Of a stretch of 57,658 nucleotides of DNA, positions 8,377 to 18,506 are shown piece after piece. Source of the stretch: Gammaproteobacteria bacterium (GTDB lineage: Bacteria > Pseudomonadota > Gammaproteobacteria > Pseudomonadales > Pseudohongiellaceae); the NCBI GenBank assembly GCA_029245395.1, contig JAQWPL010000024.1:154887-212544 (forward strand). The letters are read 5' to 3'. The notes below the pieces were generated by a model. It was given only the letters and a program-made list of their open reading frames with translations. It did no database searches and was not told the DNA's origin. Within the stretch, counting starts at the first letter, position 1, and each line of letters starts with the position of its first letter. The translations under genes and the position numbers were made by a program.

Positions 8377-9170
8377 CAGGTCTTTGACTGTTCCAGCGAG
8401 TTGCAGATAGTAACATATTCCTCAAGCGAGAGTGTTTCAGGTCGGCGACTTCCGTCGATGGATAACGCGTCAAATTGGGATTTATCGAGCATTTTTTTCA
8501 GACTGTTTTGCACTGTTTTTCGGCGTTGGGAAAATGCTGTGCGGACTAAAATTTCCAGTTGGGCATGATCAACAGTAGTGCAGGGCGGCTGCTTCCAGGG
8601 CTTGAGTCTGACGATGGCAGATTCGACTTTCGGTTGCGGCCTAAAAGCCGTGGGTGGTACCTGAAACAGTTTTTCCACTTCGCAATGATATTGCGCCATG
8701 ATGCTGAGTCTGCCGTAGTTCTTGTTGCCTGGTGAGGCAGCCAGCCTGTTCACAACTTCCAGTTGCAGCATGAACACCATGTCTTTAAATAAATGTTTAC
8801 AGGCAAACAAATGAAACAGCAAAGGCGTTGAAATGTTATAGGGCAGGTTACCAATAACTCGATAGCCGTTCTCTGAAGGTATCAACGAGTTGAAATCAAA
8901 TTTCAACACATCTGCATTGTGCAAGGTGAAGTTGTCCGCTTTCTCATAGCGGCGGGAAAACTCCTGTGCCAGGTCGCGGTCAATTTCAATAACATCAAGG
9001 TGCCCGCTGCGCTCGACAAGTTTGTCCGTCAATGCGCCTTGCCCGGGACCTATTTCAATGAGGTTGTCTTGTTTGTCAGGATTGAGTGACTCGATAATTC
9101 GCTCGATGATATTGGCATCAACGAGGAAATTCTGCCCGAAACGTTTGCGTGCGCGGTGTTCAGTCGCCAT
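8376..9170 (-). CDS. rsmA: 16S rRNA dimethyladenosine transferase
   Basis: RsmA (KsgA) dimethylates A1518 and A1519 of 16S rRNA late in 30S assembly. The 264-residue SAM-dependent enzyme has the N-terminal RKRFGQNFL block (9-16), SAM motif [10 protein letters not shown] (39-48), a VIEIDRDLA acidic loop, and catalytic NLPYNIS. C-terminal [13 protein letters not shown] is the expected conserved helix. Its start overlaps the 3' end of pdxA by about 11 bases, as in other gammaproteobacteria, indicating cotranscription in the surA-pdxA-ksgA unit. Confidence 0.96.
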   Translation of the reverse strand: MATEHRARKRFGQNFLVDANIIERIIESLNPDKQDNLIEIGPGQGALTDKLVERSGHLDVIEIDRDLAQEFSRRYEKADNFTLHNADVLKFDFNSLIPSENGYRVIGNLPYNISTPLLFHLFACKHLFKDMVFMLQLEVVNRLAASPGNKNYGRLSIMAQYHCEVEKLFQVPPTAFRPQPKVESAIVRLKPWKQPPCTTVDHAQLEILVRTAFSQRRKTVQNSLKKMLDKSQFDALSIDGSRRPETLSLEEYVTICNSLEQSKT

Positions 9171-10164
9171 GATTTTTCCAGTTTGCGGTCATTTCACTGG
9201 CCAGGGAGACTGCAGCCAGGAGGCTGCCGGTATCTGCTTTGCCTGTACCTGCCAGTTCAAGGGCAGTGCCGTGGTCAACGGAAGTGCGAATGATGGGAAG
9301 ACCCAGGGTGATGTTGATGGCATTGCCAAACCCTTTGAATTTGAGCACTGGCAAGCCCTGGTCATGATACATGGCCAGTACAACATCAGCGCCGTCCAGG
9401 AATTTTGACGTGAACAGTGTGTCTGCAGGCAGGGGTCCGAGCAGGTCCATGCCTTTGTCCCGGCAATGCGCCAGTGCAGGTTCGATAATAGTGATTTCTT
9501 CCTGCCCGAGATGTCCGTGTTCACCGGCATGGGGATTTAGCCCGGCGACAACAATTCTGGGATTGGCAATGCCGAATTTTGTTTGCAGGTCCTGGTGGAC
9601 AATGGTGAGAATTTCAATGAGCAAGGATTGAGTAATGGCGCCAGGAACCTCGACCAATGGCAAATGTGTTGTAGCCAAAGCAACCCGCAAACCATTTGTG
9701 GCCAGCATCATCACGACTCGCTCCCTGTGGCATAAAGCCGCCAGGTATTCAGTATGCCCCGAGAAGGTAAAACCGGCATCATTGATGACACTTTTTTGCA
9801 CGGGTCCTGTCACAAGTGCTGAAAATTCTCCTGTCTGACAACCGGCTACTGCCCGGTCAAGTGTCGCCAAAACATAGGCACTGTTGTTGGTGTTTAAGTG
9901 GCCTGGGGTGCAGGAGGTGTTAAGCGGAACGGAAATGACATTCATCACTCCCTGGCTTGGTTCACTGGGGCTTGGTTCATTGGCATTATATTCTTCGATA
10001 GTTATGTCCACACCCAACAGTTTTGCCCGGCCTGCCAACAGTTCAGGATCGGCAATAAAAACCAGCACAGGGGAGTCGGCTGAGCGAGATTCAGCAAGCT
10101 GGATACAAAGGTCGGGGCCGATTCCTGCAGGTTCTCCAGGGGTCACGGCTATGGGTGAGGGCAT
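9160..10164 (-). CDS. pdxA: 4-hydroxythreonine-4-phosphate dehydrogenase
   Basis: PdxA oxidises 4-phosphohydroxy-L-threonine in the DXP-dependent pyridoxal-phosphate pathway. The 334-residue protein starts [19 protein letters not shown], the family's N-terminal signature. [22 protein letters not shown] and [11 protein letters not shown] hold the expected metal and substrate histidines, and [13 protein letters not shown] is the C-terminal signature. Length is typical. It sits between surA (77 bases upstream) and rsmA (overlapping), the conserved order. Confidence 0.96.
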   Translation of the reverse strand: MPSPIAVTPGEPAGIGPDLCIQLAESRSADSPVLVFIADPELLAGRAKLLGVDITIEEYNANEPSPSEPSQGVMNVISVPLNTSCTPGHLNTNNSAYVLATLDRAVAGCQTGEFSALVTGPVQKSVINDAGFTFSGHTEYLAALCHRERVVMMLATNGLRVALATTHLPLVEVPGAITQSLLIEILTIVHQDLQTKFGIANPRIVVAGLNPHAGEHGHLGQEEITIIEPALAHCRDKGMDLLGPLPADTLFTSKFLDGADVVLAMYHDQGLPVLKFKGFGNAINITLGLPIIRTSVDHGTALELAGTGKADTGSLLAAVSLASEMTANWKNHGD

Positions 10165-10241
10165 GCTGATCAGGTTATTGACTATTAAATCGGTTTTTAA
10201 ATTTCTGGATAAACGATTTAAAAGAGTTGTTTAAAAAATTC

Positions 10242-11543
10242 TTACTCGTCTTCTTTGATGTCCACATACGCTGTGTCGCGTAGTTCGGTAAGCCAGTTTT
10301 CCATCTCATTAGCAAACTTGCGTTGACGCAATATCTGTTCAGCCTGGTAGCGCATGTTTTCATCGGTCATGTCCTCAAGGCGCGTATCGAGTAGTTCAAT
10401 AATATGCCAACCGGATTCTAGCCGCACCGGTTCTGACACATCACCATTCTCAAGTTGCTGAACTGTAGCCAGGAAATCAGGTGGGAACTGGCCGAAAGTA
10501 ATCCAGTCCAGATCGCCCCCGGCTACAATGGATGATTCGTCATCGGTTTCCTGACGGGCTATATCACCAAAGTCTTCGCCATCCAGGATGCGCTGATGCA
10601 GATCATTAATCAGCGTTTCTGCCTGACTTTCAGTTCTGATTTCAGTGGGTTCTATCAGGATATGGCGCACATTAAACTGTTGGATTTCCAGATTGACACC
10701 ACCACGCAAATTTCTTAACTGTACGATATGCAGACCGCTATCGCTCTGGAATGGTTCGCTGATTTCACCAAGTTTCATAGTGGGCACTACATCCTGAAAA
10801 TAAGAAGGTAGTCTTTCGGATTTTCGCCAGCCTTCCAGGACTCCACCACGCACGGGAATGCCGCTGACTACACCAGCGGCCACAAATTGCTCCAATTCTG
10901 CACCTGATTTCAATTGCTCATGAAGTAAATCAGCCAGCTGTTCGTGTCTGTCCTGTTCTGGCCCAACTGCATGTTCGATCAGAATATGCGCCACCATGTA
11001 TTCAGGGGCGATATCGGCCTGGCCTGTTTCAGAACGAAGATAGTTCTCCACTTCCTGGCGGGTGATGTCGATACGGTTATTAATGGCACCACTCTGAAGC
11101 TGCTGCATTATAATATCCTTGCGCAGTTGTTCACGGGTTTGCACATAAAGATTCTGCTCTTCCAGAACTTGCCGAAACTGCTCAAAATCCATGCCGTTTT
11201 GTTGGGCAATGGTATCCATTGAGGAGTTCAGCTGGTTGTCGTCCACCCGCACACCTGCGCGAGCAGCCATCTGCATTTGCAGGTTTTCGAGAATCAACTG
11301 ATCAAGCAATTGCTCCCTGAGTTCGTCATCAGCAGGTTTAGGTCCTTGTATAGTGGCCACTTGTTCCTGAACCTGGGCCCATCGCATGTCAAATTCACTT
11401 TGCAGGATGACATCATCATCAACAATGGCGATGATTTTATCGATAGATATCACTTCCTGAGAAATGGCTATACCAGGCAGAAGGAAACACAGCCCTGTAA
11501 TTATCAGGGTTAAGGTGCGTCGTATTGATTTGTTATAGCTCAT
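10242..11543 (-). CDS. surA: Periplasmic peptidyl-prolyl isomerase/chaperone SurA
   Basis: SurA escorts outer-membrane proteins, including LptD, through the periplasm. An upstream ATG at 11594 would add 17 residues before MSYNKSIRRTLTLIITGLCF. The ATG at 11543 gives a standard signal peptide ending near GIAISQ and a mature start VISIDKIIAIVDDDVI, typical of SurA, so it is preferred (433 residues; E. coli 428). An N-terminal helical chaperone domain is followed by two parvulin (rotamase) domains, at about residues 170-270 (VAHILIEH onward) and 285-385 (VRHILIEP onward), and a C-terminal helix. It lies 10 bases after lptD, so the two are coexpressed. Confidence 0.95.
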   Translation of the reverse strand: MSYNKSIRRTLTLIITGLCFLLPGIAISQEVISIDKIIAIVDDDVILQSEFDMRWAQVQEQVATIQGPKPADDELREQLLDQLILENLQMQMAARAGVRVDDNQLNSSMDTIAQQNGMDFEQFRQVLEEQNLYVQTREQLRKDIIMQQLQSGAINNRIDITRQEVENYLRSETGQADIAPEYMVAHILIEHAVGPEQDRHEQLADLLHEQLKSGAELEQFVAAGVVSGIPVRGGVLEGWRKSERLPSYFQDVVPTMKLGEISEPFQSDSGLHIVQLRNLRGGVNLEIQQFNVRHILIEPTEIRTESQAETLINDLHQRILDGEDFGDIARQETDDESSIVAGGDLDWITFGQFPPDFLATVQQLENGDVSEPVRLESGWHIIELLDTRLEDMTDENMRYQAEQILRQRKFANEMENWLTELRDTAYVDIKEDE

Positions 11544-11553
11544 TTTTGTTATT

Positions 11554-13977
11554 TTACTGAAAATTTCCACGATTTCTGTATCCATTGATGCCATTGTTCA
11601 AAATTCCTGTGACATTACCACCTAAGACGCTTCCAAGTCCTTTTAGTTCAAATTGTAGGAAGACACCAGTGTTATCTTCTACATTACCGAAAAATAGCGC
11701 ATCGTTATCTATCCATTTCCGAGCGATCATTCTGACTGAATAACAGCAATTGTTAAATTCGAATCCGGCAATGGCTTCCAATGTGCGGCTGTTGGAATGA
11801 TCATAATTCCGTCGGGCAATTAAGCCCCAGTTTTCCGCTACCGGCCATACCGCAGATATATCAGTTTGCTTGATTCTACGGTCAAATCCCGAGCTCGTAA
11901 CCGGGTTGGCCGAATCCCTGAACCGGTAGCTGAAATTAAGGATGTGATTTATATCAGATTGGTACCTGAATTGAAAATTGCCCACGTCGAGATTGTTGTC
12001 CTCGCTATCCCATTCCAGGTAAGAATTGATGCGCCAGTTATCACTGAATTGGAAGCTGAATTCAGAGGCAATGGCAGAACTGTTGGTCCGCTGATCATTT
12101 CCTATACGGTTGCTCAGGGTGACACGACGATCCTCGAAATGGTGGATCTGACCAATACTGGCACTGGCTTTCTCCCGCCCCTCCTGGTTCAAAAAGCGGG
12201 TGGTCAAAGCCAGCGTCAGTTGGTTGGCATCGCCTATTCTGTCTTTGCCGCTGAAACGGTTTTCCCTGAATAACTGATTGAAACCGAAAGTCATATTTGA
12301 GCTGTCGAAGATGGGAATATCACTCTGGTCTTCAAATTCGTTGTACAGGTAGAACAATCTGGGCTCCAGAGTCTGTGTCATCTGACCAATATCCAGTTCC
12401 AGTTCGCGGTCAAATATCAGGCCGCTGTCAAGACTGCCTGAAAAAATGCCCCTGGTGGGATCATCAAAAAATACTTGAGAAGGGTCATCAAGCTGATAAG
12501 AGGCATACCGGTATTTAAATGTAGAGGTAAGAAAAGCGCCAGGATTGGACCACGGAAAAACGATTTCCGGTTCAACAGTGAGGCGTTGGCCAGTAACCAG
12601 TGCTCCACTGGCCAGTTGGGATGCAGATAAACCATTCGGATTAAGGTCGCGGTCAAAGTTGACATATTCCGCGTTCAGGCCATATTCAAAGCCAAGCGGG
12701 TTATCAAAAGTCCCTCTTAAATCCACTCTTGGCAAACGTTTGTAGGGTTCCTGGCTTTCCTGAATAGTGGGATCGATCACCTGGTAATTCAGGGCCTGAA
12801 CACGTAAACGCCAGTTATCATCGAGATACCTGACTCCTCCCTGGCGTGTCAGGTAGCTTCTTGTGGTGGTATATAGCCCGGTATCACCAAGGTCCTGAAA
12901 ATAATCTTCATCACTGACCGCAGAATAATCTACCAGTGCTGACCAGTTTTGGGTAAGCCTGCTTTGGTGGTCGTAAGAGAGCTGCCATCGGTCTGCCACG
13001 GGAGGCGATTCAGGATCAGGTAATAGCAACTCGGCTGAGTTAAACAGGTCATCATCTGGCAAGTAGTTCATTTGCAGGACATTCAGTGAACGTCTGCTGC
13101 GATACCTGCCTTCAAAACCGAAGAGGACACCACGGTCCGTCATGAGGCGCGGGTAGAGTGTGGCATCGAAATTTGGTGCCAGGTTCAGGTAATAAGGTGT
13201 AGAAATATCGATACCACCATTTCTGGTAGAACCAATAGTAGAAGCAAGAAAACCTGTGGCACGATTATCGTTGATAGGAAAACTGATTGCCGGAAGATAG
13301 AAAACAGGAACATTACCTAGCCGCAAAATGACATTTCTGGCCAGGCCACGACCACTTTGCTGGTTAAGAGTAATTGTTTCGCCTTCCATGACCCATGAAT
13401 TATTGCCTGGCTCACAACGGGTATAGCGTCCGTTATCGATGGTAATGATGCCGTCTGCGTCGGTGTAGACAATGACTTCAGCAGTCCCGCGCACGTTGTC
13501 TTCGTGCAACAAATAGCTGGCATTGTTGATGCGACTGAGCTCTCCAGCGTTATCCACTTGCGCGTCTGCACCAATCAGTAACATGCCCGGCTGCCTGATC
13601 CGGACATTGCCTTCCAGTGTGGCATTGCCGGATTCCAGGTCATACAGTCCGGAATCCGCATTCAGCAAGATGTTTTCCTCGCGTATTTCTATCTCACCCT
13701 CAAGAGTCACCACGCTACCTTCCTGGGCATCCAGTACATCAGCTGAAAGGCCCGTTCCATCTACAGGCGGTAATTCTGGCTCCACATACCTGCCGCAGCA
13801 GTTATCCTGCAGTAGAGCGCGCTGCTGCGGGCTGAGATCCTCAAAGCTAACCCAGTCAACGTCACTGGCCTGTTGCACCATGGCGGGCTGTGCAATCACT
13901 GTATTGCATGCGGCTGCCAGGCAGAAATAAAGAAGACGTTTCAGAAATCGGGAAGGCAGAGGGAATTGGGGTGTCAC
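11554..13977 (-). CDS. lptD: LPS-assembly protein LptD
   Basis: Outer-membrane barrel that, with LptE, inserts lipopolysaccharide into the outer leaflet. The 807-residue protein begins at a GTG with a signal peptide (LLYFCLAAACNTVIAQ). An N-terminal OstA/LptA-like domain (about 85-200) has the repetitive beta pattern (ILLNADSGLYDLES, GNATLEGNVRI). A long beta-barrel follows, rich in aromatic and Asn/Arg/Asp strands. Two cysteine pairs match the disulfides needed for assembly: NCCGRY near residue 60 and NNCCYSVRM near 745. The surA gene follows directly. A possible sigma70-type promoter lies upstream at 14022-14050. Confidence 0.95.
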   Translation of the reverse strand: MTPQFPLPSRFLKRLLYFCLAAACNTVIAQPAMVQQASDVDWVSFEDLSPQQRALLQDNCCGRYVEPELPPVDGTGLSADVLDAQEGSVVTLEGEIEIREENILLNADSGLYDLESGNATLEGNVRIRQPGMLLIGADAQVDNAGELSRINNASYLLHEDNVRGTAEVIVYTDADGIITIDNGRYTRCEPGNNSWVMEGETITLNQQSGRGLARNVILRLGNVPVFYLPAISFPINDNRATGFLASTIGSTRNGGIDISTPYYLNLAPNFDATLYPRLMTDRGVLFGFEGRYRSRRSLNVLQMNYLPDDDLFNSAELLLPDPESPPVADRWQLSYDHQSRLTQNWSALVDYSAVSDEDYFQDLGDTGLYTTTRSYLTRQGGVRYLDDNWRLRVQALNYQVIDPTIQESQEPYKRLPRVDLRGTFDNPLGFEYGLNAEYVNFDRDLNPNGLSASQLASGALVTGQRLTVEPEIVFPWSNPGAFLTSTFKYRYASYQLDDPSQVFFDDPTRGIFSGSLDSGLIFDRELELDIGQMTQTLEPRLFYLYNEFEDQSDIPIFDSSNMTFGFNQLFRENRFSGKDRIGDANQLTLALTTRFLNQEGREKASASIGQIHHFEDRRVTLSNRIGNDQRTNSSAIASEFSFQFSDNWRINSYLEWDSEDNNLDVGNFQFRYQSDINHILNFSYRFRDSANPVTSSGFDRRIKQTDISAVWPVAENWGLIARRNYDHSNSRTLEAIAGFEFNNCCYSVRMIARKWIDNDALFFGNVEDNTGVFLQFELKGLGSVLGGNVTGILNNGINGYRNRGNFQ

Positions 13978-14021
13978 TTCTCAATTACTCTGCGTATAGG
14001 CATAATGCTGAACATCAAAAG

Positions 14022-14050
14022 ATTCTAGTTTTTATGGTCCTGCTAAACAA
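14022..14050 (-). promoter_or_regulatory. Candidate sigma70-type promoter for lptD
   Basis: On the minus strand, TTGTTT (complement of 14045-14050) and TAGAAT (complement of 14022-14027) are separated by exactly 17 bases, 45 bases upstream of the lptD GTG. No sigma-E site was confirmed. The gap to the divergent amgK is only 97 bases, so the promoters would be close or overlapping. Confidence 0.4.
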
Positions 14051-14074
14051 GTTTGTATAGGAATTTCGCATTTC

Positions 14075-15157
14075 ATGGCCGAAGTAATAACAGATAAACA
14101 GGCATTACAGCAACGGCATAATGAACTTGAGAACTGGTTTTATGATGCTGTACCTGCTGCTGATAAAACCCCACTGCTGCTATTAAGCGGCGATGCAAGT
14201 TTTCGCTGTTATTTTAAGGCTACCGTTGGTGATACAACCTATGTCCTGGTCGATGCGCCTATCGATACAGAAGACAGTCGTACTTTTGTCCAGATTGCAG
14301 AAAATTTACGTAAGGTTAATGTCAATGTGCCTGAAGTCTATGCCGTGGATTATGAAAAGGGATTCATGTGCCTGTCTTATATGGGTGAAACTCTGTTATG
14401 GGACAAGCTGGATATATTGAAACAACAGAACGGTCTGACCGAAGTGCAGGCTATTTACCTGCAGGCGTTCAATATTCTTATAAAAATTCAGGGAATACGA
14501 GAAGGCAGCGACATTCTTTTACCACCTTTCGACGGTGTGATGTTGCAAACGGAAATGGATTTATTCAGGGAATGGTTTTGCATTGGCATCATGGGTCTGG
14601 AACTGTCTGATGAAGACAATGAATTGTTGGATCATTATTTTGGCTTGCTAATTGATGCGGCCATGGCACAACCCCAGGTTTGTGTTCATCGTGATTATCA
14701 TTCCCGCAACCTGATGTACCAAGCGGATGGAAATTTTGGTGTACTTGATTTTCAGGATGCTGTCGTAGGTCCTGTTACCTATGACGTGGTTTCCCTAATC
14801 AAGGATTGTTATATCAGTTGGCCAAAAACCATGATCAGAGAATGGGCCCTGCAATATGCCAATATGGCGCAAACGGCTGGTATTATAGGCAGCTTCAATG
14901 ATGAGGAATTCTTGCTTGGTTTTGACATGATGGGAGTTCAACGACACTTGAAAGCAGCCGGTATTTTTTCACGTTTGTACTTACGTGATGGCAAGACAAG
15001 ATACCTGGCAGATGTTCCACGCACGCTGTCCTACATCAAAGAAGTGTTGGGTGATTATCCGCAAATGTATGGTTTTGGAATTTGGCTGGAAAAAAACATT
15101 TACCCGATGCTGATTACTCATGTTAATAATATTCTGAAAGGAAAACAGGCGCTGTGA
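14075..15157 (+). CDS. amgK: N-acetylmuramate/N-acetylglucosamine kinase, APH-fold
   Basis: AmgK phosphorylates the anomeric carbon of MurNAc and GlcNAc in the peptidoglycan recycling route that bypasses de novo UDP-MurNAc synthesis. The 360-residue protein has an aminoglycoside-phosphotransferase fold: LSGDASFRCYF (N-lobe, 38-48), catalytic loop HRDYHSRN (205-212, Asp207 as base) and metal-binding DFQDA (225-229). It overlaps murU by four bases (GTGA), the next enzyme of the same route, which greatly strengthens the assignment over a generic phosphotransferase. Divergent lptD is the usual neighbour. Confidence 0.9.
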   Translation: MAEVITDKQALQQRHNELENWFYDAVPAADKTPLLLLSGDASFRCYFKATVGDTTYVLVDAPIDTEDSRTFVQIAENLRKVNVNVPEVYAVDYEKGFMCLSYMGETLLWDKLDILKQQNGLTEVQAIYLQAFNILIKIQGIREGSDILLPPFDGVMLQTEMDLFREWFCIGIMGLELSDEDNELLDHYFGLLIDAAMAQPQVCVHRDYHSRNLMYQADGNFGVLDFQDAVVGPVTYDVVSLIKDCYISWPKTMIREWALQYANMAQTAGIIGSFNDEEFLLGFDMMGVQRHLKAAGIFSRLYLRDGKTRYLADVPRTLSYIKEVLGDYPQMYGFGIWLEKNIYPMLITHVNNILKGKQAL

Positions 15158-15837
15158 AGGCCATGGTGCTGGCGGCAGGCAAGGGAGAACGGATGCTGCC
15201 GATGACCATGAATACGCCTAAACCTTTGTTGCAGGTTGGCGGCCATTCCCTGATTAGTCACCAGTTACAACGGTTGGCTGAAAACGACATTACCGATATT
15301 GTCATCAACCATTCCTGGTTAGGTGAGCAAATCGAAATGGCATTAGGCGATGGCAGTGAGCACAATGTTGATATTGCCTGGTCGCGAGAAGAAGAACCCC
15401 TGGAAACAGCCGGTGGAATTATCCAGGCGCTTCCCCTGCTGACGGGAGATGCGGTCAGTGCTTCTTTTATCAGCGTCAATGCCGACATATGGACTGACTA
15501 CCCGTATAAAAAACTGCCCAATCTTGATGGCTCAAATTTATTGGCATGGTTGGTGCTGGTTGATAATCCACATCACCATCCAGAAGGTGATTTTGTTTTG
15601 AACATTAATCGGGTAACTGAACCAGAGGGTAGTCAGCAGACTTTGACGTTCAGTGGAATTTCTGTTTTTCATCCCTCTCTTTTTGATGGAGTGGCGCCAG
15701 GCAAGCAATCGGTAGTACCACTTATGAAGCAGGCGATGGCCGAAGGCCGGGTTGGCGGGGAATATTTTCAGGGGAAGTGGTTCGATATTGGCACGCCGGA
15801 ACGCTTGCAAGCGCTCGATGAGATGCTTACAGGTTAA
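15154..15837 (+). CDS. murU: N-acetylmuramate alpha-1-phosphate uridylyltransferase
   Basis: MurU makes UDP-MurNAc from MurNAc-1-phosphate and UTP in peptidoglycan recycling. The 227-residue nucleotidyltransferase starts at a GTG embedded in the amgK stop. It shows MVLAAGKGERMLPMT (residues 4-18), the NTP-binding loop, followed by PKPLLQVGG; VNADIW provides the metal aspartate; WFDIGTPERL is the C-terminal conserved block. It is shorter than glucose-1-phosphate thymidylyltransferases, as expected for MurU. Coupled to amgK; the convergent yafJ-like gene begins 10 bases beyond its stop. Confidence 0.92.
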   Translation: MKAMVLAAGKGERMLPMTMNTPKPLLQVGGHSLISHQLQRLAENDITDIVINHSWLGEQIEMALGDGSEHNVDIAWSREEEPLETAGGIIQALPLLTGDAVSASFISVNADIWTDYPYKKLPNLDGSNLLAWLVLVDNPHHHPEGDFVLNINRVTEPEGSQQTLTFSGISVFHPSLFDGVAPGKQSVVPLMKQAMAEGRVGGEYFQGKWFDIGTPERLQALDEMLTG

Positions 15838-15847
15838 CCCTGAATCT

Positions 15848-16660
15848 CTACACGTTTATTTGTTCAAAGCGCAGGGAGGATTCTTTTTCAAGCACTAACA
15901 CTTGTCCCGGATCTGCTTCCTTCCATTCACTGCTGTCAGACAAGGGCTCTGAAGCGACAATCCATCTGTCTTTATCGTTGCGGTAATGCAGTGAAGGTGG
16001 TGGTTCAACGGCATTGCTGCTGAGTCTGCTGAACAGGGACACCTGGCCATTACTTACCGCAAAATTCATGTGTGCTTCTGAATCACATCCGGCTTCTGAC
16101 CTGATCCGGATTATGTTTTGAATGCAGTTGTTCAGTGCCGCGAGTACCTCTGATGTACTCATGGTTGTATTTACACCGGGTTCAAACCCTGCCTCATCCA
16201 GGAACATGGCAAAAACAAGTTCTGAATCCGTGTTGCCTCGAATCAGATTAAAAGCCGTATCGGAAAGCGATGCCAACAAGTGGCGCCGACACTGACTGAA
16301 GTCACCAAGGTAACCATTGTGCATCCATAACCAGGGCCCATGCTTGAAAGGATGGCAATTCGCTTGGGAAACAGGCATGCCGGGCGTCGCATCCCTGACA
16401 TGGGCAAAAAATAGCCGCGTGTGAATTTTTGTCGCAATCTGTCTCAGATTACTGTTGCTCCAGGCAGGCTCTATGCTAACAAAGATTCCTGGTTCAGGAT
16501 CTTCATGGGTGGGATACCAGCCGACTCCAAAACCGTCGCCATTCACTGGTTCATGGCGCATACGGGCTTTTTTGCTCTGACTGACCAGAGAATATGGACT
16601 GTCTAGCAGCAGTTCCTGCATAGAAGTGGGCGATCCACTATAAGCGAGAAATCGGCACAC
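15848..16660 (-). CDS. Class II glutamine amidotransferase, YafJ/EgtC-like
   Basis: A 270-residue single-domain class II (Ntn) glutamine amidotransferase. After removal of the initiator (a GTG), Cys2 of MCRFLAYSGSP is the predicted nucleophile. NGDGFGVGWY and FFAHVRDATPG (split in family alignments as substrate loops), CHPFKHGPWLWMHNG and GNTDSE are the conserved glutamine-binding elements. There is no synthetase domain, so the ammonia acceptor is unknown. YafJ of E. coli is the nearest recognisable relative. EgtC is less likely, because no ergothioneine genes adjoin it. Confidence 0.85.
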   Translation of the reverse strand: MCRFLAYSGSPTSMQELLLDSPYSLVSQSKKARMRHEPVNGDGFGVGWYPTHEDPEPGIFVSIEPAWSNSNLRQIATKIHTRLFFAHVRDATPGMPVSQANCHPFKHGPWLWMHNGYLGDFSQCRRHLLASLSDTAFNLIRGNTDSELVFAMFLDEAGFEPGVNTTMSTSEVLAALNNCIQNIIRIRSEAGCDSEAHMNFAVSNGQVSLFSRLSSNAVEPPPSLHYRNDKDRWIVASEPLSDSSEWKEADPGQVLVLEKESSLRFEQINV

Positions 16661-16753
16661 GAATTGTGATCCTGTTCAGGGCGATCATTAGAATATTAGT
16701 CAATCATGTATGATGATGCGAATAATTTAAACCATTGATTGAAGGAATTCATC

Positions 16754-17653
16754 ATGTCCAGAAGGAAGCGTCCTGGCCATCTTTTCCCGAATGCTGCAGA
16801 TGACCGTCGTCATGCCTATTCGGACACTGAACAAACTGTCAGTGAGCAGGAGAGTTCATCGGCATATCGATTAGCCTACGATGATATTGATTTTTTGTTA
16901 CGTGATGAAATGCGCCCAGTCCGATTTCTACTGGAATTGTCAAAGCCGGAACTGGTGTTGCAAGAGCATGGTGTTAATCATTCAGTCGTTATTTTTGGTA
17001 GCGCCCGAACTACCAGCATGGAAAATGCGTTACTGCAGAAACAGGAAATTGAACATGCACTGTCAGACAGGCCTGATGATTCAGACTTGCTTGCAGGGCT
17101 GGCAAAGGCAGACGCAGGACTCAGGCATGCCGGTTATTATGAACAGGCCAGGAAACTGGCAGGATTAATCAGTGACAAATCAGGTTGTGAGGATTGCCCT
17201 CAACTGCATGTCATTACCGGGGGTGGTCCAGGTGTCATGGAAGCGGCCAACCGAGGCGCACAGGAAATCGGTGCAGAGACTGTCGGATTAAATATTGTTT
17301 TGCCGCATGAGCAGCATCCCAATCCCTACATTACACCTGAGCTGTGTTTCCAGTTTCATTATTTTGCCCTGCGGAAAATGCATTTCATGCTGCGTGCCCG
17401 AGCCCTGATCGCTTTTCCTGGTGGCTTTGGCACACTGGATGAGTTGTTTGAAACCCTGACTCTGATTCAGACAGGTAAAATCCAACCCCTGCCTGTGCTG
17501 CTGTTTGGTAAGGACTACTGGGAGCGCCTGATTGATTTCGATTTGCTAGTGGAAGAAGGCATGATAAGCAGGGAGGACCTGGAAATTTTTCAGTTTGTAG
17601 ATGATGAAGAGCGGGCCTGGGAAATTATTCGCGGGAGTCTGGAAAAAGACTGA
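16754..17653 (+). CDS. LOG-family protein (TIGR00730-like, possible nucleotide 5'-monophosphate phosphoribohydrolase)
   Basis: A 299-residue protein of the LOG/lysine-decarboxylase-like Rossmann family, some members of which release free bases from nucleoside monophosphates. The two diagnostic motifs are present: GGGPGVMEAANRGA near residue 158 and PGGFGTLDELFE near 224. Its N-terminal extension (about 90 residues, including EMRPVRFLLELSKPEL) is typical of the longer proteobacterial subgroup. An upstream TTG at 16739 is in frame, but GAAGGAA at 16741-16747 places the start at ATG 16754. It stands alone in its unit. The true substrate is unknown. Confidence 0.85.
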   Translation: MSRRKRPGHLFPNAADDRRHAYSDTEQTVSEQESSSAYRLAYDDIDFLLRDEMRPVRFLLELSKPELVLQEHGVNHSVVIFGSARTTSMENALLQKQEIEHALSDRPDDSDLLAGLAKADAGLRHAGYYEQARKLAGLISDKSGCEDCPQLHVITGGGPGVMEAANRGAQEIGAETVGLNIVLPHEQHPNPYITPELCFQFHYFALRKMHFMLRARALIAFPGGFGTLDELFETLTLIQTGKIQPLPVLLFGKDYWERLIDFDLLVEEGMISREDLEIFQFVDDEERAWEIIRGSLEKD

Positions 17654-17739
17654 GACGCCGCTATTTGTTAAGAGCAGCCACGGCGTTTAGTAAGGGCAGC
17701 CACGGTCTTTCTCAGCGTGTCCTGAAGCATTGCCATTCC

Positions 17740-17768
17740 ACGACAAGGCCCCGGAAACCCGGTACAAT
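17740..17768 (+). promoter_or_regulatory. Candidate promoter for rpe-trp genes
   Basis: ACGACA (17740-17745) and TACAAT (17763-17768) are separated by 17 bases and lie 40 bases before the rpe ATG. The -10 element is good and the -35 is weak. No leader peptide with Trp codons is visible, so there is no sign of classical trp attenuation. Confidence 0.4.
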
Positions 17769-17807
17769 GCGCCACTTGTGATGATTATGGATTTGCCGGG
17801 ATAAAAA

Positions 17808-18488
17808 ATGGGCGCAACCAACTACCTTATTGCACCTTCCATTCTCTCTGCCGATTTTGCCATGCTTGGTGCAGAAGTAGACGCCGTGCTCAAAGCCGGT
17901 GCTGACGTGATTCATTTTGATGTCATGGATAATCACTATGTCCCGAACCTGACTATCGGGCCGGGAGTATGTGCTTCCCTGGCAAAATACATGTCAAAAA
18001 AAAATCTTGATGCCCCCATAGACGTTCACTTGATGGTCTCACCCGTGGACAACCTGATTGTTGATTTTGCAAAAGCCGGCGCTACCTATATTACGTTTCA
18101 CCCTGAGGCCTCCAATCATATTGATCGCTCTCTCCAGCTGATCAAAGAGCAGGGCTGTAAATCCGGCCTGGTGCTTAATCCCGCAACACCAGTCGATTGC
18201 CTCGAACATGTTATGGACAAGCTGGATATCATTTTGTTGATGTCAGTGAATCCTGGCTTTGGTGGGCAAGCCTTTATTCCTTCAACCCTGGATAAACTGA
18301 AAGTCGTTCGCAAGCTGATTGATGACAGCGGTCACGATATACGATTGGAAGTTGATGGCGGTGTTGGTATCAATAACATAGCAGACATTGCCAACGCGGG
18401 AGCCGACATGTTTGTAGCCGGTTCAGCCATATTTGGCACAGATAACTACGCTGCCACCATTTCAGCCATGCGTAAAGCGCTTGGCTGA
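17808..18488 (+). CDS. rpe: Ribulose-phosphate 3-epimerase
   Basis: Interconverts ribulose-5-phosphate and xylulose-5-phosphate in the pentose phosphate pathway. The 226-residue TIM barrel shows [28 protein letters not shown] (metal and catalytic Asp, His), [23 protein letters not shown] and [10 protein letters not shown] (second catalytic Asp, phosphate loop). All catalytic residues are present and length is normal. GGGATAA precedes the ATG. trpE follows after 18 bases. The gph gene that often sits between rpe and trpE in related genomes is absent here. Confidence 0.97.
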   Translation: MGATNYLIAPSILSADFAMLGAEVDAVLKAGADVIHFDVMDNHYVPNLTIGPGVCASLAKYMSKKNLDAPIDVHLMVSPVDNLIVDFAKAGATYITFHPEASNHIDRSLQLIKEQGCKSGLVLNPATPVDCLEHVMDKLDIILLMSVNPGFGGQAFIPSTLDKLKVVRKLIDDSGHDIRLEVDGGVGINNIADIANAGADMFVAGSAIFGTDNYAATISAMRKALG

Positions 18489-18506
18489 TCCGCGCCAAGG
18501 TGGCTT